Shown piece by piece: positions 1 to 11,410 of a stretch of DNA of 64,000 nucleotides. Source of the DNA: Streptomyces monomycini (GTDB lineage: Bacteria; Actinomycetota; Actinomycetes; Streptomycetales; Streptomycetaceae); NCBI RefSeq assembly GCF_022271435.1, contig NZ_JAFIQY010000023.1, positions 62,001 through 126,000 of the forward strand. Reading direction: 5' to 3'. How positions within the stretch are numbered: the stretch's first letter is position 1; every line of letters begins with the position of its first letter. A program made the position numbers and the translations under genes. The notes under the pieces were generated by a model, which did no database searches, had not been told where the DNA came from, and saw only the letters and a program-made list of their open reading frames with translations.

Positions 1-1
1 C

Positions 2-736
2 GCCTACTTCGCCAGCCGCGCGGCGGCCATGGGCGCGGTGGGCCCCGGCACCGTCACCGCGACCTTCTACAACTTCGCGTACGACCTGGTCGCCCAGCAC
101 ATACCGCGGGTCTGGTCCGTCGTCTCGCCCACCGACGTGCTGGCCGCGCGGCTGCGGGCGGTCGACAGCACGCTGCGGCGGCTGCTCGGCGACGCCGTGG
201 TGGAGTCGCCGGAGATGGCCGAGGCGGCCCGGCTGGCGCTGCGCGCCACCGAGGGCTGCACCCGGCACGCCCGGCCGCTGTACGCCGCGCACGCCGACCT
301 CCCGGTCCCCGAGGCCCCGCACCTCGCCTACTGGCACGCGGCGACGCTGCTGCGCGAGCACCGTGGCGACGGCCACCTGGTGGCGCTGCTGGACGCCGAG
401 CTGAACGGCCTGGAAGCACTGGTCACCCACACCGCCACCGACCGCGGCGCGGACCGCTCGTGGCTCCTGGCCACCCGCGGCTGGTCGCTGGAGCAGTGGG
501 AGGCGGCCGAGGAGGGGCTGCGCGAACGCGGCATCCTGGACAAGGCGGGCGCGCTGACCGAGGCGGGCACCAGGCTGCGCGCGGACCTGGAGGACACCAC
601 GGACCGGCTGGACCTGGCACCGTACGAGCACCTGGGCGCGGCGGACGTGGCCCGGCTCACCGAGCTGGCCACCGGCTTCACGCAGGCCGCGGTGGCGGCG
701 GGCGCGTTCCCCAAGGAGCTCCTCGGCAAGCGCTGA
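2..736 (+). CDS. SCO6745-family (SalK-like) protein, 5' end outside the window
   Basis: The frame is open to the left edge. Residues before the first Met (AYFASRAAAMGAVGPGTV) continue the family's usual N-terminal pattern, so the true start lies upstream and the gene is partial. The visible part is almost wholly helical, with the TATFYNFAYDLV motif near the start and a C-terminal winged-helix-like segment (GWSLEQWEAAEEGLRERGILD). This matches the actinobacterial SCO6745/SalK family, whose biochemical role is not established. No membrane segment or signal peptide is seen. The next gene is a methyltransferase on the same strand after about 150 bp. Confidence 0.75.
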   Translation, partial: AYFASRAAAMGAVGPGTVTATFYNFAYDLVAQHIPRVWSVVSPTDVLAARLRAVDSTLRRLLGDAVVESPEMAEAARLALRATEGCTRHARPLYAAHADLPVPEAPHLAYWHAATLLREHRGDGHLVALLDAELNGLEALVTHTATDRGADRSWLLATRGWSLEQWEAAEEGLRERGILDKAGALTEAGTRLRADLEDTTDRLDLAPYEHLGAADVARLTELATGFTQAAVAAGAFPKELLGKR

Positions 737-886
737 GCCGCCCGGCCCGACGCACGGGAACCGTACGGCAGTTGCTCCGCCACCGCCGTGGGCCCGTACG
801 GCGTCCCGCGCACGGAAAACACGGAAACCACGGAAACCACGGAAAACGAGGTGCGCGGGACGGGCCGCCGCTGCCAGGCTGCGCCG

Positions 887-1657
887 ATGGACCGTCAACG
901 GATCTCCCGGATCGCCCACACCGGTCACCCGATCGCGGCGCCGCTCGACGACGACTCGGTGCGGCAGTTGCTGGAACACGCCCTGCCGCACGGCGACGAG
1001 CGCGTGCTCGACCTCGGGTGCGGGGGCGGGGAGTGGCTGCTCCGCGCGCTGGCCCGGTGGCCGGAGCTGCGGGCCGAGGGCGTGGACGTCGCCACGGAAT
1101 CCCTGGCACACGCCCGTGCGGCCGCCGTCGGGCAGGGCGTCGCGGACCGGCTCGTCCTGCACCACGAGGACGTCACGGACTTCTGCTCCCCGCACCCGTT
1201 CGGCCTGGTGCTCAGCGTCGGGGCCGCGCACGCCTTCGGCGGCCTGCGGCCCACCCTGGCCGCGGCGCGGCGGCACCTGGCCCCCGGCGGCCAAGTCCTG
1301 ATCGGTGACGGGTTCTGGGAACGTACACCGTCCCCGGAGGCCGTCGGGATGCTCGGGGACTTCGCCGACCTGCCGACCACCCTGGAACGCGTCACCGCCG
1401 CCGGGTGGACCCCCGTCCACGGGCACGTCAGCACCCGCCGGGAGCTGGACGACTACGAGTGGTCCTGGACCGGATCGCTGGCCTCGTGGGCGCTGGACCA
1501 GCCCGACGGCCCCGACCGTGCCGAGGCGCTCGCGGCGGCCGACGCCCACCGTACGGAGTGGCTGCGCGCCTACCGGGACAGCTGGGGCTTCGTCACTGTG
1601 GTGCTGCGCCGCACCGACGACCGACCGACGGCTGCGGGCCGCCACCGCACGCGCTGA
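887..1657 (+). CDS. Class I SAM-dependent methyltransferase
   Basis: A 256-residue protein with a Rossmann methyltransferase fold. Motif I (VLDLGCGGGEW, residues 40-50) binds S-adenosylmethionine, followed by an acidic strand end (AEGVDVATE) and a motif IV-like segment (FGLVLSVGAAHAFGG). The C-terminal part (ELDDYEWSWTGSLASWALD) is of the type seen in small-molecule methyltransferases of streptomycetes. The frame is open to 788, but the ATG at 887 (MDRQRISRIAHTGH) fits the start of the conserved domain better. The substrate cannot be told from the sequence. No biosynthetic genes lie next to it, so a general metabolic or detoxification role is as likely as a secondary-metabolite one. Confidence 0.75.
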   Translation: MDRQRISRIAHTGHPIAAPLDDDSVRQLLEHALPHGDERVLDLGCGGGEWLLRALARWPELRAEGVDVATESLAHARAAAVGQGVADRLVLHHEDVTDFCSPHPFGLVLSVGAAHAFGGLRPTLAAARRHLAPGGQVLIGDGFWERTPSPEAVGMLGDFADLPTTLERVTAAGWTPVHGHVSTRRELDDYEWSWTGSLASWALDQPDGPDRAEALAAADAHRTEWLRAYRDSWGFVTVVLRRTDDRPTAAGRHRTR

Positions 1658-1881
1658 CACGCCCGGACACCGAGCCCGTCCCGGCCGCCCGCCGGCCCCC
1701 TCTGCGCAGTACGTCCCGCCCCGCCCGTCCCGTACGTATCCACACGTCCCGTACGGACCGCTCGCCCGTGCGTGCGGCTTCTCACACCTCGCCGCGGCGG
1801 CCCGGGTCGCGCGACAGTGAAGCCCGCCAACCTGCACAATGCAGGCTCAAGCAAACGCTGGAAGGCGGGGCAGGAAACAAC

Positions 1882-4332
<2,451 letters not shown>

Positions 4333-4346
4333 GCAAGCTGAGCAGC

Positions 4347-4384
4347 GTGCGGCCGGTACCGGTTCAGACCGGTACCGGCCGCAC
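4347..4384 (+). terminator. Perfect 17-bp hairpin after tex
   Basis: Arms at 4347-4363 and 4368-4384 are exact reverse complements (GTGCGGCCGGTACCGGT and its complement) around a 4-base TCAG loop. It sits 14 bp after the tex stop and has no U-tract, as is common for Streptomyces terminators. It may also stop the opposing small gene at 4444-4671. Confidence 0.85.
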
Positions 4385-4453
4385 GGTCACTCAGGCACTC
4401 GGGTCACTCGGGCTTCCAGGTCACTCGGGTCATTCGGTCCAGGTCACTCGGGC
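4385..4453. repeat. Short imperfect tandem repeat (GGTCACTCGGG type)
   Basis: Five or so degenerate copies of an 11-18-bp unit containing GGTCACTCGGG or GGTCATTCGG lie between the tex terminator and the end of the opposing small gene, whose stop codon is inside the last copy. Confidence 0.7.
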
Positions 4454-4671
4454 GTGTCCGTACGCGGTACCGGGCCGGGGCCCTTGCGGGGCCTTCCGGT
4501 CTCCGGCTTCCCGACGTGGCTGACCCAGCGGCCGTCCTCCTGCGACAGGTAGCTCTCTTCGATGCCGGCGGCCTCCCCGGCACCGCGGTCCGGTGCGGAG
4601 GGGGCGTTCTCCTGCGCCGCGCGCTGTGCCCTGCGCTCCCGTTCGGGGCGGTTCTTCGACATGTCACCCAT
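4444..4671 (-). CDS. Small charged hypothetical protein
   Basis: A 75-residue, strongly hydrophilic protein beginning MGDMSKNRPERERRAQ, rich in Arg, Glu and Pro, without membrane segment, signal peptide or Cys. Small proteins starting MSKNRPERERRAQ recur in Streptomyces but have no known function. GGGAG stands five bases before the ATG at 4671, and the second Met (4662) is an alternative start. The stop codon lies inside a tandem repeat. It is convergent with tex. Confidence 0.6.
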   Translation of the reverse strand: MGDMSKNRPERERRAQRAAQENAPSAPDRGAGEAAGIEESYLSQEDGRWVSHVGKPETGRPRKGPGPVPRTDTPE

Positions 4672-4872
4672 GCTGGCTCCCGGCTCACGCTGGAATCGAC
4701 GGTTCGGTGGCGCCGCGGCGGTGGCGCCCGGCTCCTCCAGTAGGGCACCGGCCCGGCGACGTCGGCATGCCCGGCGTGCCAAGCGGGTGGCGGCGGCCGT
4801 ACCGGCGCCCGTCGGCGGCACGCCTACCCGCTGGGCGCCGTCTCAGGCCGTACCGCCTCAGGCCGTACCGTT

Positions 4873-6975
4873 TCAGGCCGCGCCCGCGAAGCCGCGCATC
4901 CGTTCCAGCTCGGCGGCCACGTCCGTCAGCGTCGCGCAGCCCGGTACGGGCGGGATCTGCGCCGCGAGCGCGGGCGGGCCGGGGCGGCCCGGGTCCTCCA
5001 GCGCGTCCGCCATCGCGGTGAGCGCCTCGGAGAGCCGGTGCGCCTCCTGCCGGGTCGGGCGGCGGGCGCCGTGGTCGAGCCGTACGGCGCAGGCGGTCGC
5101 CGCGTCGACGATGCGTTCGGCGGCGGTGACGACCGTGAGCCAGTCGGGGTTGCGGCCGCGCGCCGCGACCAGTTCGGCGGCCGCGGTCTCGGCCGCCGCG
5201 CGGGCCTCGCCGAGCGCCCGGTAGGCCTCCCGGCGCAGGACCAGCCGCTCGCCCCGGTCGTGCCCCGGTTCGGTCCTGAGCACCTCGCCCAGGTACGCGC
5301 CGGTGGCGCGCAGCGCGGCGGTGACCCGGTGGCCGACGCGGCGGCGCGGGTCGGCGAGCCGCGGCAGGTGGCCGACGACGAGCACGATGCCGCAGGCGGC
5401 CGAGGTGTCCACGATCCGCTCCAGTGCGGCCTGCGGGTCGCCGCTGACGTGCACGAACGACAGCACCATCAGGGTGATCGCGACGGTCTGCAGCGCGAAG
5501 TGGCGGGTGGCGAACGGCAGCAGCGCGCCACCCGCGCCGGCGATGAGCGCGGGCCACCACCAGCCGTCCAGCAGCGCCCCCGCCGCCGCGAAGACCAGCA
5601 CGCCCGCGACGGTCCCGGCGAAGCGGTTGACCGTACGGGAGAAGAGCGGGCCCAGATCGGGCTTGACGAGGAAGGTGACGGTGGCGGGCAGCCAGTACCA
5701 GTGGTCGGCGCGCAGCGCGAGGGCCGCCGCCGCACTCACGGCGATGCACAGGCCGACCCGCAGGCCGTAGTCCCGGCCGGCCGGCCCGAGGAGGCTCCGG
5801 CCGGGCCGGGCGCGGGGGGCGATGAGCGTGCGCGCCCGGTTGCGCGGGGAGGGGCGGCGGGGCGCGGGCCGTTCCGCGGCGAGCGTGCCGCGCTCGACGT
5901 CCCTCGGCTGCGACTCGGCCTGCCCATCCGTCCTCGTATCCGTGTCCGTCTCCGCCCCCGTCCCCGTCCGCACGGGTACGGCTCCGGAGATCGCCGCGGG
6001 CCCGCCGTCGGCCCCGGCGGCGTCCAGCGGTTCCGTACGGGCGAAGACCACCGCGGCGTCCAGGAGGGCGCGGTCGAAGGCGCCGCGCGCCGGGGAGCTG
6101 GTCTCCGGCGCGGGGAGCCGGCCCGGCGGCCGGCCGGTGCGCAGCGCTTCGGCGAAGCGGCGCGGGCCCTCGGCGACCCGGTCCGGCAGCGGCTGGGCCT
6201 CCCACAGCAGCGCCACGCTGGCTTCGCACAGCGCGGTGCCGGCGGCCAGCCGCTCGGCGAGCAGCCGTTCGTCCGCGCGGGGGCGGCGGCGCAGCAGGCG
6301 GCGCAGCCGCAGGGCCTCGTCGGCCCGGTCGAGGGCGGCGGTGAGGCGGCGCCGGGCCGCTTCGGCGCCGGGCCCGCCGACGGCTTCCAGCGCGTCCGCG
6401 AGCGCGTCGAAGACGGTGGCGACGGCCGCCCGCTCACCGCTGAGCGGCCCGCCGACCGGGCGGGGCGGATGGAAGACCAGGCGCAGCAGGAGCAGCCACA
6501 GGCAGCCGGCCAGGAGGTAGAGGGCCTTGAGCCACGGGGCGCCGGACAGCGGCATGCCCGCGCCGAGGACGGTGCTGGCCAGCATCTGCATGCCCGCGTT
6601 GGACCGCACCGGCCCGGCGACGCTGCCCGCGCCCGAGACGAAGCCCACGGCGAACAGCGCGGGGACCACCCACCAGCCCGCGCCGACGGTCTGGAGTGTG
6701 GCGCCCATCAGCATGCCGAAGGACGACGCGAGGGCGGGCAGGCCGATGTGCACGACGCCGCGGCGGCGGGTGCCGGGGCGGTCGTTGACGCCCGCGAGCA
6801 TGGAGCCGAGGCCGGCCAGCACACCGGCGGCCGGGTGGCCGGTGGCCACCCCCGCGGCGAGCAGCGGGCCCGCGCACAGGGCTCCGCGGACCACGGCGGC
6901 CCAGGGCACGGGCAGCCGCTGCCAGCGCAGGGGGTGGGTGAGCCAGGTGGGCACGGCGCGCGGAGCGCGGGGCAT
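4873..6975 (-). CDS. FUSC family membrane protein (putative aromatic acid/drug efflux)
   Basis: A 700-residue integral membrane protein. An N-terminal block of hydrophobic helices (WAAVVRGALCAGPLLAAGVA and following) is repeated after a long charged cytoplasmic linker, with a second block at about residues 395-520 (YGLRVGLCIAVSAAAALALR, FAGTVAGVLVFAAAGALL), which is the FUSC/AaeB layout. Family members export aromatic acids and drugs or affect envelope stress. The substrate here is unknown. The ATG at 6975 follows AAGGAGG at three bases, so I prefer it to the upstream Met at 7062. The middle region holds an Asp/Thr-rich low-complexity stretch (TGTGAETDTDTRTDG). The shared upstream DNA carries a GGTACGTACC palindrome at 7024-7033. 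Confidence 0.85.
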   Translation of the reverse strand: MPRAPRAVPTWLTHPLRWQRLPVPWAAVVRGALCAGPLLAAGVATGHPAAGVLAGLGSMLAGVNDRPGTRRRGVVHIGLPALASSFGMLMGATLQTVGAGWWVVPALFAVGFVSGAGSVAGPVRSNAGMQMLASTVLGAGMPLSGAPWLKALYLLAGCLWLLLLRLVFHPPRPVGGPLSGERAAVATVFDALADALEAVGGPGAEAARRRLTAALDRADEALRLRRLLRRRPRADERLLAERLAAGTALCEASVALLWEAQPLPDRVAEGPRRFAEALRTGRPPGRLPAPETSSPARGAFDRALLDAAVVFARTEPLDAAGADGGPAAISGAVPVRTGTGAETDTDTRTDGQAESQPRDVERGTLAAERPAPRRPSPRNRARTLIAPRARPGRSLLGPAGRDYGLRVGLCIAVSAAAALALRADHWYWLPATVTFLVKPDLGPLFSRTVNRFAGTVAGVLVFAAAGALLDGWWWPALIAGAGGALLPFATRHFALQTVAITLMVLSFVHVSGDPQAALERIVDTSAACGIVLVVGHLPRLADPRRRVGHRVTAALRATGAYLGEVLRTEPGHDRGERLVLRREAYRALGEARAAAETAAAELVAARGRNPDWLTVVTAAERIVDAATACAVRLDHGARRPTRQEAHRLSEALTAMADALEDPGRPGPPALAAQIPPVPGCATLTDVAAELERMRGFAGAA

Positions 6976-7246
6976 GGGCCTCCTTGAACGGCGGATGACG
7001 AGGATGTAAGCGGCGGACATAGAGGTACGTACCCGTACCAAGCTGGACGTACTGCCTGACACAAGGGAAGGGCACGCGGAGTACCCGGGACGGGTGGGGG
7101 CGGGCGGGGTGTCCGAGGGGCGTCATCGGCCGACGGTGCTGACATCCAGCTTAAGGTCCTGTTTGTACGCCTCAGAACGCGCGGGTTACGGGAATGTCAA
7201 GATCACATTCAGCCGTAGCGGACACCTGCCCTGCCGTCCCGCCCGC

Positions 7247-8284
7247 CTACTCCCCCATCACCGGCGCGACCAGCACACTTCCGCTCGTCCGGGCGACGAC
7301 GTACGCCGTCCCCCTCGTCGCCCGCGCGTCCACCGCCAGCCGGTGCGTGCCCGCCTCGATCTGTCCGGCGAACAGCTCCGCCGTCCGCGTCCGCGACAGG
7401 CGGTCCACCCGGTACGCGGTGATGCCGATCCGGCACGGCACCGCGGTCTCGACCGTGACCTCGCCGCGGACCGCGGCCAGCCGCAGCAGGCGCCGCTGGT
7501 CCTGCGGGCACCGGTCCAGCGCCTGCTCGATGCGGGCGACGAGCAGCGGGACGACCGGCACCGGCAGGTCCACGAAGACCGCCGAGGAGCCTGCCGCCGC
7601 GAACGCGGCACGCACGGCGGCACGCTCCGCCTCCCCCACCGCGCTGCCGAAGGCCACCGCCCCGTACGAGCGCAACTCGTCCGGCGAGGCGCCCGCCGCG
7701 TCCCGGGTGATCTCCGCGCCGATGCCGGTGCCGCGCAGGGCCGCGGCCAGCCGGGCCGGCAACGCGACCCGCTGGCCGACCAGCAGGACCCGCCGGGAGG
7801 CCGCCGCGCCGCGCTCCGGACCGGCCTCGGACAGCAGCTGTTCCAGCGCGGCCCGGTACTGCGCACCGTGGAAGCGGAACGGGCCGAGGCCCGGGTAGCC
7901 GTCGCGCCGCAGGTCCGCGGTCCGTCCCGTCTGCCAGGCGAAGTCGCGCCAGACGACGTCCGGGCCGTCCCGCTCGATGACGGCGGTGACCGCGCCGCAC
8001 TCCAGTCCCTCGCACTCCGGGCAGCCGTAGAGGACGTAGCGCCCGTCGGCGAGCGGGGCGTCCTCCTCCAGGAGCAGCCGCCGCACGTGCGCGGTGAACA
8101 GGGACGGGCCGAGGTCGGCGGCGAGCGGGGAGACCGCGTCGAGGTCGGCCAGGCGCAGCAGGAGGGGTCTGCCGTCGACGATGAAGTCCCAGAAGTCGCG
8201 GTGGGCCTCGTACGCGCCGTTGGACAGTACCGCTCCGGCGCGCGTCGCGGGCGCCAGTCCGAAAGTCGCGTAGTGCGCAGACAT
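7247..8284 (-). CDS. Conserved actinobacterial protein with C-terminal Rossmann-like half
   Basis: A 345-residue protein starting MSAHYATFGLAPATRAGAVL. The N-terminal half contains a YGCPECEGLECGAVTAVIER stretch with closely spaced Cys residues, as if for a metal or a disulfide. The C-terminal half begins RRVLLVGQRVALPARLAAAL and looks like an alpha/beta nucleotide-binding fold without the exact GxGxxG. Similar streptomycete proteins are often labelled oxidoreductase without proof, so I leave the function open. The ATG at 8284 was chosen because the upstream reading frame runs through a tandem repeat (8351-8430) and is unlikely to be coding. No signal peptide is seen. Confidence 0.6.
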   Translation of the reverse strand: MSAHYATFGLAPATRAGAVLSNGAYEAHRDFWDFIVDGRPLLLRLADLDAVSPLAADLGPSLFTAHVRRLLLEEDAPLADGRYVLYGCPECEGLECGAVTAVIERDGPDVVWRDFAWQTGRTADLRRDGYPGLGPFRFHGAQYRAALEQLLSEAGPERGAAASRRVLLVGQRVALPARLAAALRGTGIGAEITRDAAGASPDELRSYGAVAFGSAVGEAERAAVRAAFAAAGSSAVFVDLPVPVVPLLVARIEQALDRCPQDQRRLLRLAAVRGEVTVETAVPCRIGITAYRVDRLSRTRTAELFAGQIEAGTHRLAVDARATRGTAYVVARTSGSVLVAPVMGE

Positions 8285-8350
8285 GTCCTGAGTATCCCCA
8301 CGCAACCGCCGATCAGAGCCCGGCGCCGGGCAATTGACGGGGAGGGGAGC

Positions 8351-8430
8351 GTTCCGGATACCGCGGCCGCGGTTCCGGATACCACGGCCACCGTTCCGGG
8401 TGGTGGCCACCGTTCCGGGTGGTGGCCACC
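8351..8430. repeat. Four tandem copies of a 19-21-bp unit
   Basis: Units begin GTTCCGG at 8351, 8372, 8393 and 8412. The last two are identical 19-mers (GTTCCGGGTGGTGGCCACC), each with the palindrome GGTGGCCACC. They lie between divergent genes, so they are within the shared upstream region. Confidence 0.85.
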
Positions 8431-8532
8431 GTCCGCGTCCCGGCGGGCGGCCGGGCGGCGACGGCCGTTCCGCATCCCGGCCGCCCCGCCGTACCCGTCG
8501 CCCCCGGCGGGCGCAGCGGATAGCGTCCAGGC

Positions 8533-9498
8533 ATGACGACGAGCGATGTGATCGTGATCGGCGGCGGGGTGATCGGCCTGACGGCCGCCGTCAGGCTGGC
8601 GGAGCGCGGGCGCGCGGTGCGGGTCGTCAGCCGTGACCCGGCCCCGGACACCACCTCCGCGGTCGCGGGCGGCCTGTGCTGGCCCTACCGGGTACGGCCC
8701 GAGGAGCGGGCGGTGGCCTGGTCGCTGCACTCCTTCCACCGGCTCACCGAGCTGGCGGCGCGCCCGGCGGAGACCGGCGTCCGGCTGGTGACCGGCACGA
8801 TGGCCGACGCCGGGGACGCGGAGCCGGACGGCTGGCACGCGGCGGTGCCGGGGCTGCGGCGGGCCACGCCGGACGAACTGCCGCCGGGCTGGGGCGCGGG
8901 CTGGCGCGCGGCCACGCCGCTGGTGGACATGCCGTCCCATCTGCGGTACCTGGAACAGCGGTTGGCGCAGGCGGGCGGCACGGTGCAGCGGCGGCCCTTC
9001 ACCTCGCTCGCGGAGGCGGGGCGGGAGGCCGGCACGGTCGTCAACTGCTCCGGGCTGGGCGCCCGCGAGCTGGTACCGGACGTGGCGGTGCAGCCCGTGC
9101 AGGGGCAGCTGGTGATCGTGGAGAACCCGGGCGTCGAGGAGTGGTTCGGATCGGCCGACGCGCACGCCGAGAGCACCACGTACATCCTGCCGCAGCCGTA
9201 CGGGGTGGTCCTCGGCGGCACGGCGCGCGAGGGCGCCTGGTCGCGGGAGCCGGACCCGGCGACCGCCCGCGCGATCGTGGAGCGCTGCGCGCGCGTCCAC
9301 CCGAAGCTGGCGCACGCCCGTGTCCTGGCGCACCGGGTCGGCCTGCGTCCGGGGCGTACCGCCGTACGGCTGGAGGCGGAGCGGCTGCCGGGCGGCGCGC
9401 TGTGCGTGCACAACTACGGGCACGGCGGGGCGGGTGTGACGGTGGCGTGGGGGTGCGCGGAGGAAGTGGTGCGGCTGGCGGGCGGCGGGACGGTGTGA
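8533..9498 (+). CDS. FAD-dependent D-amino-acid oxidase-like enzyme
   Basis: A 321-residue protein of the D-amino-acid oxidase family, which oxidatively deaminates D-amino acids with FAD. The dinucleotide-binding motif VIVIGGGVIGLTA is at residues 6-18, and the family's C-terminal features are present: an RPGR segment near residue 272 (substrate carboxylate Arg) and HNYGHGGAG at about 293-301, the usual C-terminal signature. Length is normal. The N-terminal TTSAVAGGLCWPYRV corresponds to the A(A/G)G-WxP region contacting flavin. It is a single gene with its own terminator directly after the stop. A role in using or clearing D-amino acids is a family-based inference, and glycine oxidase-like activity is possible. 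Confidence 0.85.
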   Translation: MTTSDVIVIGGGVIGLTAAVRLAERGRAVRVVSRDPAPDTTSAVAGGLCWPYRVRPEERAVAWSLHSFHRLTELAARPAETGVRLVTGTMADAGDAEPDGWHAAVPGLRRATPDELPPGWGAGWRAATPLVDMPSHLRYLEQRLAQAGGTVQRRPFTSLAEAGREAGTVVNCSGLGARELVPDVAVQPVQGQLVIVENPGVEEWFGSADAHAESTTYILPQPYGVVLGGTAREGAWSREPDPATARAIVERCARVHPKLAHARVLAHRVGLRPGRTAVRLEAERLPGGALCVHNYGHGGAGVTVAWGCAEEVVRLAGGGTV

Positions 9499-9529
9499 GG
9501 GGAGGGCCGGTCTCCCGCCGGCCCTCCCC
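9499..9529. terminator. Perfect 12-bp bidirectional terminator
   Basis: GGGGAGGGCCGG at 9499-9510 pairs exactly with 9518-9529 around a 7-base loop, between two convergent genes (D-amino-acid oxidase and BCCT transporter). The left arm starts at the base after the oxidase stop codon. Confidence 0.85.
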
Positions 9530-9584
9530 CGTACCCGTGCGCACTCCCGTGCCCACTCCTGTGCTCACTCGCGCACGACCGGTG

Positions 9585-11345
9585 CTACGGCTTGCCCTCC
9601 TCGGAGGCCGGGACCGCCGCGGAGGCCGTTCCGGGCGGCGCGGCGTCGCCACCGCTGCCGTTGCCCGGCCCGATGCGGATCTCGAAGTCGCCGTCGTAGC
9701 GCTCGTGGCCCGCGATGACGGCCAGTTCGACGACTTCCTCGCCCTTCTGCCCGCGGACGATCAGCGGGTCGTGGCGCAGGTCCTTCATCAGCGCCCAGCA
9801 CATCGCGATCATCACCAGGGTGAAGGGCACCGCGACGAGGATCGTCAGGTTCTGCAGCCCGGTGAGCGCGTCGCCCGAACCACCGCCGATCAGCAGCATG
9901 ATCGCGGCGACCGCGCCGGTGACCACGCCCCAGAAGACCACCACGAGCCGGGTCGGTTCGAAGGAGCCCTTCTGGGAAAGGGTGCCCATCACGATGGACG
10001 CGGCGTCCGCGCCGGAGACGAAGAAGATGCCGACGAGGATCATGACCAGGATGCTGGTGAGGGTGGCCGCCGGGTACTGGTGCAGCACGTCGAAGAGCTG
10101 TCCCTCGGGGGTGGTCTCACCGGAGAGCCGCTTCCCGTCCTGGAGGTGCATCGCCGAGCTGCCGAACACCGCGAACCACAGCAGGCTCACCACGCTCGGT
10201 ACGAGGATCACCCCGCCGATGAACTGCCGGATCGTGCGCCCGCGGCTGATCCGGGCGATGAACATGCCCACGAACGGCGTCCAGGAGATCCACCACGCCC
10301 AGTAGAAGACCGTCCAGCCGCGCAGCCAGTCGCCGACCTTGTCCCCGCTGCTGGCCTCCGTACGTCCGGCGAGCTGCGGCAGTTCGCCGATGAAGGTGCC
10401 GATGGAGGTCGGCAGCATGTTCAGGATGAGGATGGTCGGCCCGACGACGAAGACGAAGACGGCGAGGATCAGCGCCAGCACCATGTTGATGTTGGACAGC
10501 ATCTGGACGCCCCGGGCGATGCCGGAGACCGCCGACAGGATGAAGGCGACGGTCAGCACGGCGATGACGGCGACGAGCAGGGTGGTGCTGACCTTGTCCA
10601 TCCAGCCGAGCACCTTGATGCCGCTGCCGATCTGCAGCGCGCCGAGCCCCAGGGACGCGGCGGAGCCGAAGAGGGTGGCGAAGATGGCGAGGATGTCGAT
10701 GACCTGTCCGCCCCAGCCGTTGGCCCGGCGCTTGCCGATCAACGGGGTGAACACCGCGCTTATGGTCTGCCTTCTCCCCCGCCGGAAGCAGCTGTACGCG
10801 ATGGCCAGCCCCACGACGGCGTAGATCGCCCACGGGTGCAGGGTCCAGTGGAACAGGGTGGTGGCCAGCGCGGTGTCCATGGCCTGCGCGGCGTCCTTGG
10901 GGTCGGTGCCCGGGGGCGGGGTCGCGAAGTGTCCCAGCGGCTCGCTGACGCCGTAGAACATCAGGCCGATGCCCATGCCCGCGCTGAACATCATCGCGAC
11001 CCAGGACACCGTACGGAACTCCGGCTCCTCCCCCTCCTTCCCCAGCGTGATCCGGCCGTACTTGCTCACGGCGAGCCAGATGGCGAAGATCACGAAACCG
11101 GAGGCGGAGAGCACGAAGGCCCAGCCGCCGTTCTCGATGACCCAGTCCAGCATCGTCGACGAGGCACTCTTGAGCGACTCGGTGGAGGTGGCGCCCCAGA
11201 CGATGAAGGCGAGGGTGAGCAGCGCCGTGACACCGAAGACCACGCGGTCGGTCTGCGGAGGGCCGGTGCGGTGCGGTGCGCCGGGGAGTTCCGCCTCCAC
11301 CGTCGCACCTCCCCCGCCGCCCGTGTCCTGGTCTGATTCCGACAC
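9585..11345 (-). CDS. BCCT family betaine/choline/carnitine transporter
   Basis: A 586-residue membrane transporter with the 12-helix BCCT core. Diagnostic segments are GMGIGLMFYGVSEPLGHF, FHWTLHPWAIYAVVG, YWAWWISWTPFVGMFIARIS and FVSGADAASIVMGTLSQ. The family imports quaternary-ammonium osmolytes with sodium or protons. The WWISW-F motif lines the substrate site of betaine carriers. The N-terminus has a poly-Gly acidic stretch (DQDTGGGGG) and the C-terminus extends into the cytoplasm, where osmosensing tails occur. The GTG at 11345 has GAAAGG seven bases upstream; an ATG at 11360 is an alternative. It is monocistronic. Confidence 0.93.
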   Translation of the reverse strand: MSESDQDTGGGGGATVEAELPGAPHRTGPPQTDRVVFGVTALLTLAFIVWGATSTESLKSASSTMLDWVIENGGWAFVLSASGFVIFAIWLAVSKYGRITLGKEGEEPEFRTVSWVAMMFSAGMGIGLMFYGVSEPLGHFATPPPGTDPKDAAQAMDTALATTLFHWTLHPWAIYAVVGLAIAYSCFRRGRRQTISAVFTPLIGKRRANGWGGQVIDILAIFATLFGSAASLGLGALQIGSGIKVLGWMDKVSTTLLVAVIAVLTVAFILSAVSGIARGVQMLSNINMVLALILAVFVFVVGPTILILNMLPTSIGTFIGELPQLAGRTEASSGDKVGDWLRGWTVFYWAWWISWTPFVGMFIARISRGRTIRQFIGGVILVPSVVSLLWFAVFGSSAMHLQDGKRLSGETTPEGQLFDVLHQYPAATLTSILVMILVGIFFVSGADAASIVMGTLSQKGSFEPTRLVVVFWGVVTGAVAAIMLLIGGGSGDALTGLQNLTILVAVPFTLVMIAMCWALMKDLRHDPLIVRGQKGEEVVELAVIAGHERYDGDFEIRIGPGNGSGGDAAPPGTASAAVPASEEGKP

Positions 11346-11410
11346 GTGTCGACCTTTCAATTGGCCAGTTTTTTCCTACCCGTTACCCCCTACCACACGG
11401 TGGAACCCGT